A stretch of 64,000 nucleotides of DNA from Moraxellaceae bacterium (GCA_004173455.1 SECL01000012.1:20401-84400), one strand, 5' to 3'. Numbered from the stretch's first letter, positions 37,865 to 47,420 are shown. A program made the numbers and translations. The notes: generated by a model not told the origin, from the sequence alone.

Positions 37865-40069
37865 TTAATGAGATAAGCTCGCCACCTTGCTACGCGCGGC
37901 ATGCAGTTTTTTATAACTCTCGATCAAACGCTGATGCCGATCAAGCCCTTCGAGTTTCATACTGGTCGGGGTTAAGCCATAAAAACGAATACTGCCATTG
38001 ACAGAACCCAGCACGGCATCCATACGTTCATTGCCAAACATGCGGCGGAAGTTAACCAGATAATCCTCCAATTCCAGATCATCATCCAGCATGATTTCCA
38101 GTACCACATTAAGCGCCTGATAAAATAGCCCGCGTTCAACCGTATTGTCATTATATTGCAGGAAAGTTTCGACCAGCTCTTTGGCATCCTCAAACTTTTG
38201 CAAAGCCAAATAGATCAGTAGTTTCAACTCCAGAATGGTCAACTGCCCCCAAACGGTATTGTCATCAAACTCAATCCCAATCAGGGTGCTAATTTGGGTG
38301 TAATCATCCACATCACTGTCATCCAAACGCTTGATCAGTTTTTTGAGGGCTTTTTTGTCCAGCGTGTGTAGATTTAGAATATCCTCACGGAACAATAATG
38401 CCTTGTTGGTGTTATCCCAGATCAAATCCTCTACCAGATAAATTTCTGAATAATCCGGCACCAAAATACGACACGCGATTGCACCCAGATGTTCGTACAC
38501 CGCCATATAAACTTCTTTGTCCATGTCTTTCAAAATACCAAACAACGCCGCCGCTTCATCCTGATTGGTGTTTTTACCGTTGTCGGTAAAATCCCATTCC
38601 ACAAACTCAACATCAGCTTTGGCACTAAAAAAGCGCCACGACACCACGCCACTGGAATCAATAAAATGTTCTACAAAGTTATTGGGTTCAGTGACGGCAT
38701 TACTGCTAAAAGTCGGCTGTGGCAAATCATTTAAACCCTCAAAACTACGCCCTTGCAGCAACTCTGTCAGACTGCGTTCCAGCGCGATCTCAAGGCTAGG
38801 ATGCGCGCCGAATGACGCAAACACGCCACCTGTACGTGGGTTCATTAAAGTTACACACATCACCGGAAACTGGCCGCCAAGTGAGGCATCTTTGACCAGC
38901 ACCGGAAAGCCTTGCTCCTCAAGTCCCTGAATACCGGCCAGAATGTCTGGATATTTGGCCAATACTTCCTGCGGCACATCTGGCAGTGTCATTTCACCTT
39001 CCAGAATTTCACGCTTGACTGCACGCTCAAAAATCTCGGACAAGCATTGTACCTGCGCTTCTGCCAGCGTATTGCCAGCACTCATGCCATTACTTAAATA
39101 CAAGTTTTCTACTAAATTGGATGGGAAATAAACCACTTCACCATCTGACTGACGCACAAACGGCAATGAACAAATCCCGCGTTTGGTATTGCCGGAATTG
39201 GTGTCATACAAGTGCGAACCCAGTAGTTCATCATCCGGATTATAAATTTCCAGACAATATTCATCGAGGATTTCTTTGGGCAACGCATCTTTTTTGCCGG
39301 GCTTAAACCATTGTTCATCGGGATAATGCACAAATTCGGCATTGGCAATATCCTCACCCCAAAACTGGTCGTTGTAAAAAAAATTACAGTTAAGACGTTC
39401 AATAAATTCACCCAGCGCTGAAGCTAGCGCACTTTCTTTTGTTGCGCCTTTGCCATTGGTAAAACACATGGGCGATTGTGCATCACGAATATGCAACGAC
39501 CAGACGTTGGGCACAATATTACGCCACGACGCAATTTCAATCTTCATTCCCAGATTGGCCAAAATCGCAGACATGTTGGCAATAGTTTGCTCTAACGGCA
39601 AATCTTTGCCCGCAATATAGGTGCTGTTTTCCAACGTCAAACTTGGCATCAGCAAAGCTTGCGCATCAGCATCAATACTTTCGACCTGTTCAATAATAAA
39701 TTCTGGGCCAGCCTGAATGACTTTTTTGACCGTACAGCGATCTATAGAGCGCAAAATTCCCTGACGATCCTTGTCAGAAATATCCGAGGGCAACTCAATT
39801 TGAATTTTAAAGATTTGTTTATAGCGGTTTTCGGGATCAACGATATTATTTTGTGACAACCGGATATTGTCAGTGGGGATATCACGCGCGGCACAATAAA
39901 CCTTAACAAAATAGGCGGCACAAAGTGCAGAGGACGCCAAAAAATAGTCAAATGGGCCGGGTGCCGAACCATCACCTTTATAGCGAATCGGTTGGTCTGC
40001 AATGACCGTAAAATCATCAAACTTGGCTTCCTGACGAAGATTGTCGAGATAGTTGACTTTGATTTCCAT
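37865..40069 (-). CDS. OsmC/YcaO domain fusion protein
   Basis: A 734-residue fusion. Residues ~1-140 are an OsmC domain with both conserved cysteines (C50 in SSALCAAYF, C112 in DRCTVKK). The rest is a YcaO domain, with ATP-site segments such as ATKESALASALGEFIERL and EIFERAVKREIL. E. coli YcaO, which lacks OsmC, helps RimO methylthiolate ribosomal protein S12. GAGGTG lies 5 nt before the ATG. Placement beside tusDCBE ties it loosely to sulfur transfer. A RimO-accessory role is the best guess; peptide cyclodehydration is less likely as no precursor peptide or partner gene is adjacent. Confidence 0.88.
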   Translation of the reverse strand: MEIKVNYLDNLRQEAKFDDFTVIADQPIRYKGDGSAPGPFDYFLASSALCAAYFVKVYCAARDIPTDNIRLSQNNIVDPENRYKQIFKIQIELPSDISDKDRQGILRSIDRCTVKKVIQAGPEFIIEQVESIDADAQALLMPSLTLENSTYIAGKDLPLEQTIANMSAILANLGMKIEIASWRNIVPNVWSLHIRDAQSPMCFTNGKGATKESALASALGEFIERLNCNFFYNDQFWGEDIANAEFVHYPDEQWFKPGKKDALPKEILDEYCLEIYNPDDELLGSHLYDTNSGNTKRGICSLPFVRQSDGEVVYFPSNLVENLYLSNGMSAGNTLAEAQVQCLSEIFERAVKREILEGEMTLPDVPQEVLAKYPDILAGIQGLEEQGFPVLVKDASLGGQFPVMCVTLMNPRTGGVFASFGAHPSLEIALERSLTELLQGRSFEGLNDLPQPTFSSNAVTEPNNFVEHFIDSSGVVSWRFFSAKADVEFVEWDFTDNGKNTNQDEAAALFGILKDMDKEVYMAVYEHLGAIACRILVPDYSEIYLVEDLIWDNTNKALLFREDILNLHTLDKKALKKLIKRLDDSDVDDYTQISTLIGIEFDDNTVWGQLTILELKLLIYLALQKFEDAKELVETFLQYNDNTVERGLFYQALNVVLEIMLDDDLELEDYLVNFRRMFGNERMDAVLGSVNGSIRFYGLTPTSMKLEGLDRHQRLIESYKKLHAARSKVASLSH

Positions 40070-40259
40070 GCTGGCACCTCGCTATTCTTGGATGTCGCGC
40101 AGACAAAAAAGAGCAGAAAATATTGATAGATCACTAAAATTTGAAAGACTTGAGTCGTTAAATAAGACTACGCGGCACGGATTAAGATTGTTTAAAATCC
40201 ATGCGCTGGTGGATCAAGATGGCGTATTTTACAGAAGTTTTGTGCAGAGGGATGACTTT

Positions 40260-40589
40260 TTAAAAAATGAGCCAGAGAATAAAACCAATAATGAGTAAAG
40301 TAACGATCAATCGAGGAGAAATCATCGCTGAGGGCTGGCTAGGTGGTTGAGCAGCGTTATGCTGTGATAATGCCTTGGAATTGGTGCCTGCCCGGGGCTT
40401 GGGTTTTCCCAGCTGCTGGCTGTATGACAAACCGCTACCGCGCAACGATGCCGTGACTCGAGTACCTCTTTTCCCTTGGTTGACAGTGAGTCCCTTGCCA
40501 CCCACCGATACACTCGATACTCCTTTTTGAGTGATATTCACTTTGACGCCAGGTAAAATTTTTATTGATTTTCTAAAACGAAAGCCCAT
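40260..40589 (-). CDS. DUF4236 domain protein with C-terminal membrane anchor
   Basis: A 109-residue protein. The N-terminal MGFRFRKSIKILPGVKVN and SSVSVGGKGLTVNQGKRGTR are the hallmark of DUF4236. A linker rich in Gln, Pro and Ser follows, then a C-terminal hydrophobic anchor (RLIVTLLIIGFILWLIF). It begins 47 bp after the kinase stop on the same strand, so it may be the last gene of the Ter transcript. Function unknown. Confidence 0.82.
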   Translation of the reverse strand: MGFRFRKSIKILPGVKVNITQKGVSSVSVGGKGLTVNQGKRGTRVTASLRGSGLSYSQQLGKPKPRAGTNSKALSQHNAAQPPSQPSAMISPRLIVTLLIIGFILWLIF

Positions 40590-40636
40590 GTCTGCATCCT
40601 TTTAATCTGCGTCCTTTTGAGCGGCAGTCAATGATC

Positions 40637-42169
40637 TTATCTACATTCTACCATTTGTACCACTACCAGACGCCCGCCTTCTTCGCGCGATAATAAAATC
40701 TGTTTGCCATCTGTCAGTTCAACTTTGGAACCAATGGCAATCGGAGTCTTGCTGCTAACATCCATGAGGTCAGGCAAACCCTCATTCACCAGCCACCAGA
40801 CATTTTGATGAAACACAAAATAGCCCACGCGTTTGGTTTGTGCAGGGCTAAGGCGCTCATTTGGCGCAATCATGCTATTGGCATGCCACGGATATAACGA
40901 TTGGCCTGTCCACACCATCACACGATGGTTATCCGGCCTGAAGTTGCCTTCGCGTTTAGAGGAATACAAATTCAAGATGGGCAGCTTACCCTTAAATGGG
41001 GTGCCACAAAATGGGCAGCTGGGTTTGATGGTATTATCAAATACATACCATTTTTGGATGCAATCAGGATTTAGGCAGGGTTGTACTAGATCAACGGTTT
41101 TAACCAATGCCATTTCCCAGTCGTTGGCAGATGGACGCTGGCTGGGTGCATGCAAACCGGTGATAAAACTTTTATCAAACAGCTCTGTTAAATACGGGCC
41201 TGTCACGGTGTAGGGAATCTGATGCGGATCACCCCACGGCAGTTGGCTGGCTTTAAGTTGATTCACTTTGACCCGATTATCAGCATTGGTGGGATGTTCC
41301 ACAAATAGCGCTTTTTCACCCATTGACAGGTTCTCATCGCGTTGCGGGTCGTTCATGTCATGTACCTTGCCCCCGCGCAAAGGGTGCCGATACAGCAAAT
41401 ACATATAAATCAGCACTGCTAGCGCATGTCGATCTGTTGCAATATTCGGCAAATGGCGTTTTGAATCTTCCTTGGGTAAATGGTTGGTCATCACCACTTC
41501 AGGCGCAATAAAATCAGGGGTTCCCACCACATCAGGCGGATACTTACCCGGAACGACCAGTCCATCGACATCAATCACACAAGCCTGACCGGACACTGGA
41601 TCAATTAAAATATTTTTATAGGACAAATCTGAATGGGCTAAACCTGCGGCATGCATGCGGCGTACTGCACGTGCAATCAAAATACAGATTTTTAAATAAT
41701 TAAGCCATGTGCCACGTTCACGCGGATCCAAAAACCGGTTCTGGTTATTGGCGCTGGCAAACCATTTGCCCTCTTTTTCCTTGCCTTTAATCTTTAAAAA
41801 GTCGTTATTTTTAGAGCCGTATTCAAAGAAAAAATAGGGCTTATAGGTGGGTGCCACAATACCCAGCAAACCATTGTGCTCCAGCAATCCATTCGGCCAG
41901 CAAAATATATTTTTCCAGTAATCCCCGCCCAGACCATTAAAAATACCTTGCCATTTATTGCCTACAATTTCTTTTAAGCGATCTTTTTGTTGCTCTAGCG
42001 CTGCTTTAGAGACATAAAACTTATTTTTTTCTTTGCTAAAAAAACACACCACATAAGATTTATCCGGTGAAAAATACACATCTTTCATGGCACCAGAACC
42101 AATGATTTCATCGACGTATTCAATGGGTCTACCATCTAGGGTTTGACAGCGAATAATGTTTGCACTCAT
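40637..42169 (-). CDS. Atypical protein kinase of the TerY-phosphorylation triad
   Basis: A 510-residue protein. Kinase core: glycine loop IGSGAMKDVY (23-32), catalytic HSDLSYKN (HRD variant, D181), IDVDGLV (DFG variant, 199-205), IAPEVV (221-226). A β3 lysine in the usual V-A-x-K form is not obvious. A zinc knuckle follows (C365, C370, C385, C388) and then a β-rich C-terminal region (about 400-510) that could be an FHA- or OB-like module. The start overlaps the PP2C stop (ATGA). Comparative genomics of Ter systems describes this kinase with a TerY and a PP2C as a phosphorylation triad; the substrate is unknown. Confidence 0.88.
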   Translation of the reverse strand: MSANIIRCQTLDGRPIEYVDEIIGSGAMKDVYFSPDKSYVVCFFSKEKNKFYVSKAALEQQKDRLKEIVGNKWQGIFNGLGGDYWKNIFCWPNGLLEHNGLLGIVAPTYKPYFFFEYGSKNNDFLKIKGKEKEGKWFASANNQNRFLDPRERGTWLNYLKICILIARAVRRMHAAGLAHSDLSYKNILIDPVSGQACVIDVDGLVVPGKYPPDVVGTPDFIAPEVVMTNHLPKEDSKRHLPNIATDRHALAVLIYMYLLYRHPLRGGKVHDMNDPQRDENLSMGEKALFVEHPTNADNRVKVNQLKASQLPWGDPHQIPYTVTGPYLTELFDKSFITGLHAPSQRPSANDWEMALVKTVDLVQPCLNPDCIQKWYVFDNTIKPSCPFCGTPFKGKLPILNLYSSKREGNFRPDNHRVMVWTGQSLYPWHANSMIAPNERLSPAQTKRVGYFVFHQNVWWLVNEGLPDLMDVSSKTPIAIGSKVELTDGKQILLSREEGGRLVVVQMVECR

Positions 42170-44091
42170 TCTGGGTTACCCTGCGTGCTGCTTACATTCC
42201 CATTGCATTCAGCTGTTGTATTACTACCGGATGCTTCAGCAATCTCCTTAGCCTGAGCACTCGTATGTAATAGCATACTGGGCGCAAGTGTTGGCCACAA
42301 AATCGCTAAAGTACGGTCATCGTGATGTCCGGCACTAAAAAAATGCATCCAGTCCAGTAAGTTTAGATCCGGATTTTCATCCTGCAAACTGGGTTGTAAT
42401 TCTTGCCACAGCGCATCCCACTTTTGTTGGTTTTGCAGTCCTGCATCGGTTTCAAACTTGGGATCTGATATACCATCGGTCATTAAAATCACAGCTTCAA
42501 GATTTTCAAAATAACCGATATTGACGCGCTCATTAAAAGTAGCACCAATCGCCTTATCCAGAAAACGGGTCTGGCCAGCAAATTCTCCGCCATCTGGTGT
42601 GCCCATCAGGCGCAATTTATTGGGACAATAGGCTGCGATCGCGCCATCACCAACCCAGAATGTGCTAACAAAGGTTTTATTCGTCTGTTGCTTCACGACT
42701 GCAACCAGCAAGGTAGTGGCAAACGCTTTACTGCTGACTTCCTGTGCCTGCGCCAGTTGATCTATTTGCTGAATGGATTGCTGCGCTGCCTTGTAAAATA
42801 GCTCATAAAAACAGTTATTGAGCGTTTGTGATGCCTGTTTGGTTGGTTCATCCTGACTGCCAATCTGCCATTGGCGTAAGTGTTCATCAAGCTGTTGATG
42901 ATGATTGGCAATATAATCAAGCAGTAGCTGGCCTGTGGTTTGTGCCGCAATACGTGAGCCTTCTCTAGAATACGGCGCACTGCCTGCACCATCTGCCACA
43001 ATCATGACACTCCAAGCCGTGTTATCGATAGTGGCAATAAAAAAATCATCATCACGGAAACTGCCTGCATGCTCATGTGAGCGACCCCGACGGCTGGCAG
43101 CAGCCAGTTTAAACTGTGAGGTGCTAAGCAACTGATGCTCAGTATGGGCTTTTGGATATGGCAGATTTGTAGCGGGTTCATTGACCTGCCACAAGCTACG
43201 AGGATCAGCGGTAATAATTAGCGTACATTTTCCCTCACGCCACGCCCCATCATGATGCCTATATTTAAACACAATTTGAAAATCCCCTGCCAGCGTTGGT
43301 ACACCAGTAAACTGATTGTTCTCTGCATCGTACACCAGACCAGTTTCTGGGGGCACTTGCACGCTACCTGCTTCAAATACCACAACTTCGCTAACCTTTT
43401 CGCTTACATTGCCCTGTTTTTGAATGTGTGCCTGATAGGGCTGACCTACCCGTGCATTGGGAATCTGGAAATATGGCATTTTAATGACCTGTGTTGTTGT
43501 CGTTGTATGGCTTATATGAGGAGAAGTTTGATGTGTATCTTTAAGTGGCTGTTCGCTTAGTAGCTGATCACGATTTTCAGGCACTTGCCCTGCACGACTC
43601 TCAGGATTTTGTAGTGCCTCAAACGATTCAGGGCAATCTATATCTATAGGCAGTGGTTGTAAGCCTAAAAGACTTAAATTTTGCTCACATAGTATCTGCT
43701 CATAGGCTATCTGCTCATCGCTTAAAGAAAACGTTAGACCGGTGATTACGAGTGCGTCATCATCGCGTAGGTCTTGTTGTGGCGTCACATCCGTATTTTC
43801 TGCGGGCTGAACAAAAGCTTCATTGGCAAAATATGGCTGTACAATACGCCCCTGCTTTAAAATTTCTACCAGCGCTGATTGCAAAAAGTTGGGTAGCTGC
43901 TCGAGTTCCCTTGCATGTTGTTCATAAAGTAGTGCTGAGAGATCAAATAATGCATTGAGTATTTTGGGATTTTGCTCAATTTGCTGTAATGATGCAGCAT
44001 CAAGCTGTTCACCCAACAAATGAGTCATGAGCTGTTTGAGCGCATGGCTTAAATGAAAATACTGCACTGTATTCTGAGTATCAACAGCCAT
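42166..44091 (-). CDS. PP2C-family protein phosphatase with Ig-like domain (Ter triad)
   Basis: A 641-residue protein in three parts: a helical N-terminal region (1-90), a putative Ig-like domain (about 205-297, IPNARVGQPYQ to CTLIITADP), and a PP2C phosphatase (about 325-600) with the metal motifs VADGAGSAPYS (365-375), VGDGAIAAY (480-488) and MTDGISDP (537-544). It is expected to be a cytosolic Mg/Mn-dependent Ser/Thr phosphatase opposing the adjacent kinase. Its ATG follows the TerY stop with no gap (TAAATG), and it overlaps the kinase gene by 4 bp, so the three proteins are likely made in fixed ratio. Confidence 0.9.
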   Translation of the reverse strand: MAVDTQNTVQYFHLSHALKQLMTHLLGEQLDAASLQQIEQNPKILNALFDLSALLYEQHARELEQLPNFLQSALVEILKQGRIVQPYFANEAFVQPAENTDVTPQQDLRDDDALVITGLTFSLSDEQIAYEQILCEQNLSLLGLQPLPIDIDCPESFEALQNPESRAGQVPENRDQLLSEQPLKDTHQTSPHISHTTTTTQVIKMPYFQIPNARVGQPYQAHIQKQGNVSEKVSEVVVFEAGSVQVPPETGLVYDAENNQFTGVPTLAGDFQIVFKYRHHDGAWREGKCTLIITADPRSLWQVNEPATNLPYPKAHTEHQLLSTSQFKLAAASRRGRSHEHAGSFRDDDFFIATIDNTAWSVMIVADGAGSAPYSREGSRIAAQTTGQLLLDYIANHHQQLDEHLRQWQIGSQDEPTKQASQTLNNCFYELFYKAAQQSIQQIDQLAQAQEVSSKAFATTLLVAVVKQQTNKTFVSTFWVGDGAIAAYCPNKLRLMGTPDGGEFAGQTRFLDKAIGATFNERVNIGYFENLEAVILMTDGISDPKFETDAGLQNQQKWDALWQELQPSLQDENPDLNLLDWMHFFSAGHHDDRTLAILWPTLAPSMLLHTSAQAKEIAEASGSNTTAECNGNVSSTQGNPE

Positions 44092-45141
44092 TTATCCCTT
44101 GCCTCGTTGCACATTGAAGCCTTCATCGCCCCCATAGCCAAAACTGACCTGACGTTGGCACCACGGACAGCTCACCACTTCGGTCAATCCGTCATAACAC
44201 ATGAGTTTACCGCAACCGCACATGGCAAATGCTGTATCCGCAAAGCAATGGGGGCAACTCGGCGCCCCTTGTAATAACGTAGTATTGACCTGCTGCTGGT
44301 TTGCCATGTGTTCTGACCAGCTAAAATAGTCCTCACTGAGCGGGTAGCAATTGTCCAACCGGAAATGATACAAACTAATACCTAAACCTTCAGGTGCCTG
44401 ATATTGCAGCTCACGGTCATATTTAATGATGTATGGCTTGCCTAGTTTCTGGCAGCGTCCGACTAGCGTCACGCATTGTTCATCAATCTGGGTATCGGGT
44501 TTTATATCCTTAGCCAGTTGCATAAAACGCTCATCCAGTGGTGGCAAAACGCTTTGCTCTACACCACTACCAATACTTTTACTTTGTGCCATCACAGAGG
44601 CACTAATCCATTGAAAGAATTTTTTAAAATCATCTGATTCTAATTGTTCAAATACAATCGTATGCTCAGTCAAGCGCTTTAAGGTGCTGAAATCTACGGC
44701 TTTGCCAATGCCCAGTGCGACCAGCGTAACACGACGTGCATAACGTTTATTCCAGCGATAAATGGCATCATCCATGCGATCTGTAGGCCTGCCATCGGTA
44801 AATAAATACACAATCGGCTTCCAGTCACCTTTAATATCTTCCGTGGTTTTAATCACATGGCGGTCAATTTCATTCATCAGGTGTTCAAGTGCTTTGCCCA
44901 AACTGGTGCCACCACCCAAGGGCAAATTGACCGGATAATAAGCAAACACTTCAACCAATGGCACCAAAGTACGGACAATCCCTGCAAAGGCGATCACCGA
45001 AACATAAACAGTTTCCAGCGCATAAGGGTCTTGTCGCAAATGCTGCATGACGGACTGCATTCCTTGCTGCATTGCTTGCAAGTTGTCACCCACCATGGAT
45101 TCCGAGCAATCCAGTACAAAAAATACAGGTAAACGACGCAT
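44092..45141 (-). CDS. terY: TerY-type VWA protein with C-terminal zinc-ribbon domain
   Basis: A 349-residue von Willebrand A protein. The MIDAS motif is DCSES (11-15), a variant of DxSxS, and FTDGRPTD supplies the later acidic site. The C-terminal ~60 residues form a Cys-rich TerY-C type zinc region (CPHCF, CGCGKLMCYD, CPWCQ). AAGGATA precedes the ATG at 45141; the open frame extends further upstream but is not family-like. It is the TerY directly coupled to PP2C and kinase, and is the likely triad member. Confidence 0.88.
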   Translation of the reverse strand: MRRLPVFFVLDCSESMVGDNLQAMQQGMQSVMQHLRQDPYALETVYVSVIAFAGIVRTLVPLVEVFAYYPVNLPLGGGTSLGKALEHLMNEIDRHVIKTTEDIKGDWKPIVYLFTDGRPTDRMDDAIYRWNKRYARRVTLVALGIGKAVDFSTLKRLTEHTIVFEQLESDDFKKFFQWISASVMAQSKSIGSGVEQSVLPPLDERFMQLAKDIKPDTQIDEQCVTLVGRCQKLGKPYIIKYDRELQYQAPEGLGISLYHFRLDNCYPLSEDYFSWSEHMANQQQVNTTLLQGAPSCPHCFADTAFAMCGCGKLMCYDGLTEVVSCPWCQRQVSFGYGGDEGFNVQRGKG

Positions 45142-45211
45142 ACTTATCCTTTCATGAGTTATTTTTTTAAAGTTTGGGCAACCAAAAAAATCTAACAGCA
45201 ATTTTTCTATC

Positions 45212-45853
45212 CTATAGCACCAATTGCACTTCAGGCGGTGGCGGTGGTAATGACACAGAGTCCGTAAGTCCAGCACTACTACTACCTGCCACCACGCTGG
45301 CCGACACCCATTTAAAGAAACTGGCAAAAGACGCTGCATCCATCGAATCCAGCACTACAACCCGATCCGTGAGTTGCAGTAAATGCTCCTGCTTGGCTTT
45401 AGGACCTGCCGCACAAGCCACAATACTGGCAAAGTTACGCTGCTTCACCTGAGCAATGGCTTGCTGATAGGCATACAGATCTGAGGGTGAACCATCGGTC
45501 ATGATAAACAGTAATGGCCGCCAGTCACCTTTGCTGTCTAGTGTGCTTTTACGCACATCAGCATCTACCCGTTCAATCAATAGCTCTAGTGCAGCGCCCA
45601 TATAAGTTGCGCCGGCACTGGGAACATCAACATGCGCCAGTTGCACCTGATCCAGTGGTGTAAGCGGTAAATATTCACGCGCTTCAATATCAAAGGTAAT
45701 AATACTTAAATGCACACTTTCCAAGGCATACGGATCTTGCCGCAGTCCACTCAACATGGATTGCAAACCCACATTCACCGAATGGATAGGCTCACCCCGC
45801 ATCGAGCCTGAAGTATCCAGCAAAATATAAACCGGTAAACGCCGCACACTCAT
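45212..45853 (-). CDS. terY: TerY-type VWA protein (second copy)
   Basis: A 213-residue VWA domain with a perfect MIDAS LDTSGSM near residue 12 and IMTDGSPSD. It ends in LPPPPPEVQLVL, a tail nearly identical to that of the copy at 46599. It lacks the zinc domain of the copy at 44092. AAGGAT lies 7 nt upstream of ATG. In Ter systems these proteins probably scaffold metal-dependent complexes with TerD-type proteins. Confidence 0.9.
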   Translation of the reverse strand: MSVRRLPVYILLDTSGSMRGEPIHSVNVGLQSMLSGLRQDPYALESVHLSIITFDIEAREYLPLTPLDQVQLAHVDVPSAGATYMGAALELLIERVDADVRKSTLDSKGDWRPLLFIMTDGSPSDLYAYQQAIAQVKQRNFASIVACAAGPKAKQEHLLQLTDRVVVLDSMDAASFASFFKWVSASVVAGSSSAGLTDSVSLPPPPPEVQLVL

Positions 45854-45901
45854 CAGACTATCCTTTTCAATCTGTCTTACTATCCAGTTAAGCTATCAGC
45901 T

Positions 45902-46543
45902 TTATGCATATTGCTTGAGCCATTCAACAAATGAATCTGAGGGTGAGCCTGTTCCAATGGCATTAAACTTCCAGCCCGAAGCTTCTCGTACCAGCTCGGC
46001 AAACAATAAAGAACGCTGGTTATCGTACTGTCCAACACCTGATAAATCAAAGCGCACCATTTCCTTGCCTGCTGCATCAACCGCCCGAATAAAAGCATTT
46101 TTCACTTGGCCAAAATGCTGTTTATTTTCCACGCCCTTATAAATTTGTACCACAAACACCACTTTTTGGTACTGGCTGCTTAAGTCATTCAGCTTGACAA
46201 TAATTTGTTCATCATCGCCATCTCCAGCGCCAGTGCGGTTATCTCCAGTCAACCAGATATGACCAGAAGAGTGCCGCTGATTATTAAAGAAAATCACATC
46301 GCTATTTTTTAATGTGGCATTGCCTTGCGCATCACGCCCCAAATTTTGCACCTTGCCATTGGCGTCACATAAAAAAGCCACCACATCCAGATCGTGCTCA
46401 GCACTATTGTTGCCCAGTAGGCCACCTAAAAAGCTTTTCTTTTGTTCCTGAATATCCCAACCCAGACCAATGGTGACCTGTGATAAATTATTTTCGGTTT
46501 TTTTTAGGCTAATGCCTTGTCCTTTACCCAGACTAACTGCCAT
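45902..46543 (-). CDS. TerD-domain protein (TerX-like)
   Basis: A 213-residue TerD-family protein. It keeps the calcium-binding acidic loop TGDNRTGAGDGDDE and the closing GWKFNAIGTG segment. The start MAVSLGKGQGISLKK has GGAGAG 5 nt upstream; an earlier ATG at 46555 lacks spacing. An extra glycine-rich insert (KKSFLGGLLGNNSAEH) before the first acidic site is typical of TerX/TerZ subtypes. It lies between two TerY genes, hinting at direct partnership. Confidence 0.88.
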   Translation of the reverse strand: MAVSLGKGQGISLKKTENNLSQVTIGLGWDIQEQKKSFLGGLLGNNSAEHDLDVVAFLCDANGKVQNLGRDAQGNATLKNSDVIFFNNQRHSSGHIWLTGDNRTGAGDGDDEQIIVKLNDLSSQYQKVVFVVQIYKGVENKQHFGQVKNAFIRAVDAAGKEMVRFDLSGVGQYDNQRSLLFAELVREASGWKFNAIGTGSPSDSFVEWLKQYA

Positions 46544-46598
46544 GTTGCTCTCCACGTGATTTTAAAATTTTATGGTTGGTTTAAATCATTCGGTGTGT

Positions 46599-47237
46599 TT
46601 ATAGCACTACATTCACTTCAGGCGGTGGTGGCGGTAAGTCGCTCAAACCCGTGACTTCTTTTTGACCTGCATCGACTTTTTGGCTGCCGGTAGAGACGCT
46701 GGCTGAAACCCATTTGAAAAATGCTTTAATGGCATTGGAGTCTGTGGTTGCCAGTTCTACCACCACTTCAGTGATTTGTTTTAATACGACGGTATCAGCA
46801 GCATGACCCGCAGCACAGGCCACGATCACTCCAGTTTTTACTTGTTTAAGTCGTGCTAAACCCTGATTCCAGTCATCAGTCGGCGCACCATCGGTCATGA
46901 TAAAAATTAATGGCTTCCAGTCGCCTTTGGTGTCGGCTGTGGTTTTTTGGACTTCTTCATCAATTTTATCGGCCAGTAGTGCTAAGGCCTGCCCAAGCTG
47001 GGTGGTGCCCGATGCCTGAATATCTGGCACCTGAAATGCGGCCAACTCAGTTAATGGCATGAGTTGCTTGGCTGTTGTATCAAAACTAATAATGGATAAA
47101 TAGGCAGTTTCTAGCGCATATGGGTCTTGTCGTAGCGTCGATAATAATATTTGCATGCCATTTTTAACTGCCTCAATGGCCTCGCCATGCATTGAGCCTG
47201 AGGTGTCTAGTAATAAATATACCGGTAAACGTCTCAT
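46599..47237 (-). CDS. terY: TerY-type VWA protein (third copy)
   Basis: A 212-residue VWA protein starting MRRLPVYLLLDTSGSM with intact MIDAS and IMTDGAPTDD. It shares the tail LPPPPPEVNVVL with the copy at 45212, and the two are clearly related along their length. The frame is open 21 codons upstream of the chosen ATG, but family members begin at MRRLPV. A stem-loop lies between its start and the terZ-like gene. Confidence 0.9.
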   Translation of the reverse strand: MRRLPVYLLLDTSGSMHGEAIEAVKNGMQILLSTLRQDPYALETAYLSIISFDTTAKQLMPLTELAAFQVPDIQASGTTQLGQALALLADKIDEEVQKTTADTKGDWKPLIFIMTDGAPTDDWNQGLARLKQVKTGVIVACAAGHAADTVVLKQITEVVVELATTDSNAIKAFFKWVSASVSTGSQKVDAGQKEVTGLSDLPPPPPEVNVVL

Positions 47238-47303
47238 GATGATTGCTAATCTCCCTGAACTTATCATTATCAATTTTTTTACATGTAATGCGTATTGCAA
47301 AAC

Positions 47304-47329
47304 AAGCGTGCTGACTATTCAACACGCTT
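47304..47329 (-). terminator. Weak stem-loop between the terZ-like gene and the TerY block
   Basis: Arms aagcgtg (47304-47310) and cacgctt (47323-47329) with a 12-nt loop. On the minus strand only gttttg follows, so at most partial termination or an mRNA processing/stability structure. Confidence 0.35.
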
Positions 47330-47420
47330 TGAGTCGTTGATTATATTTATCATTGATGACAGGTGATGTCACCAGTGCTTAAAAAATATAATTGATAGCC
47401 GTGGATATAAAGACCACCCA

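Noticed and set aside
45142..45339. 66-residue N-terminal extension of the zinc-ribbon TerY
   Set aside because: It would overlap the neighbouring TerY gene out of frame; TerY proteins start at MRRLPV and a ribosome binding site precedes that ATG.
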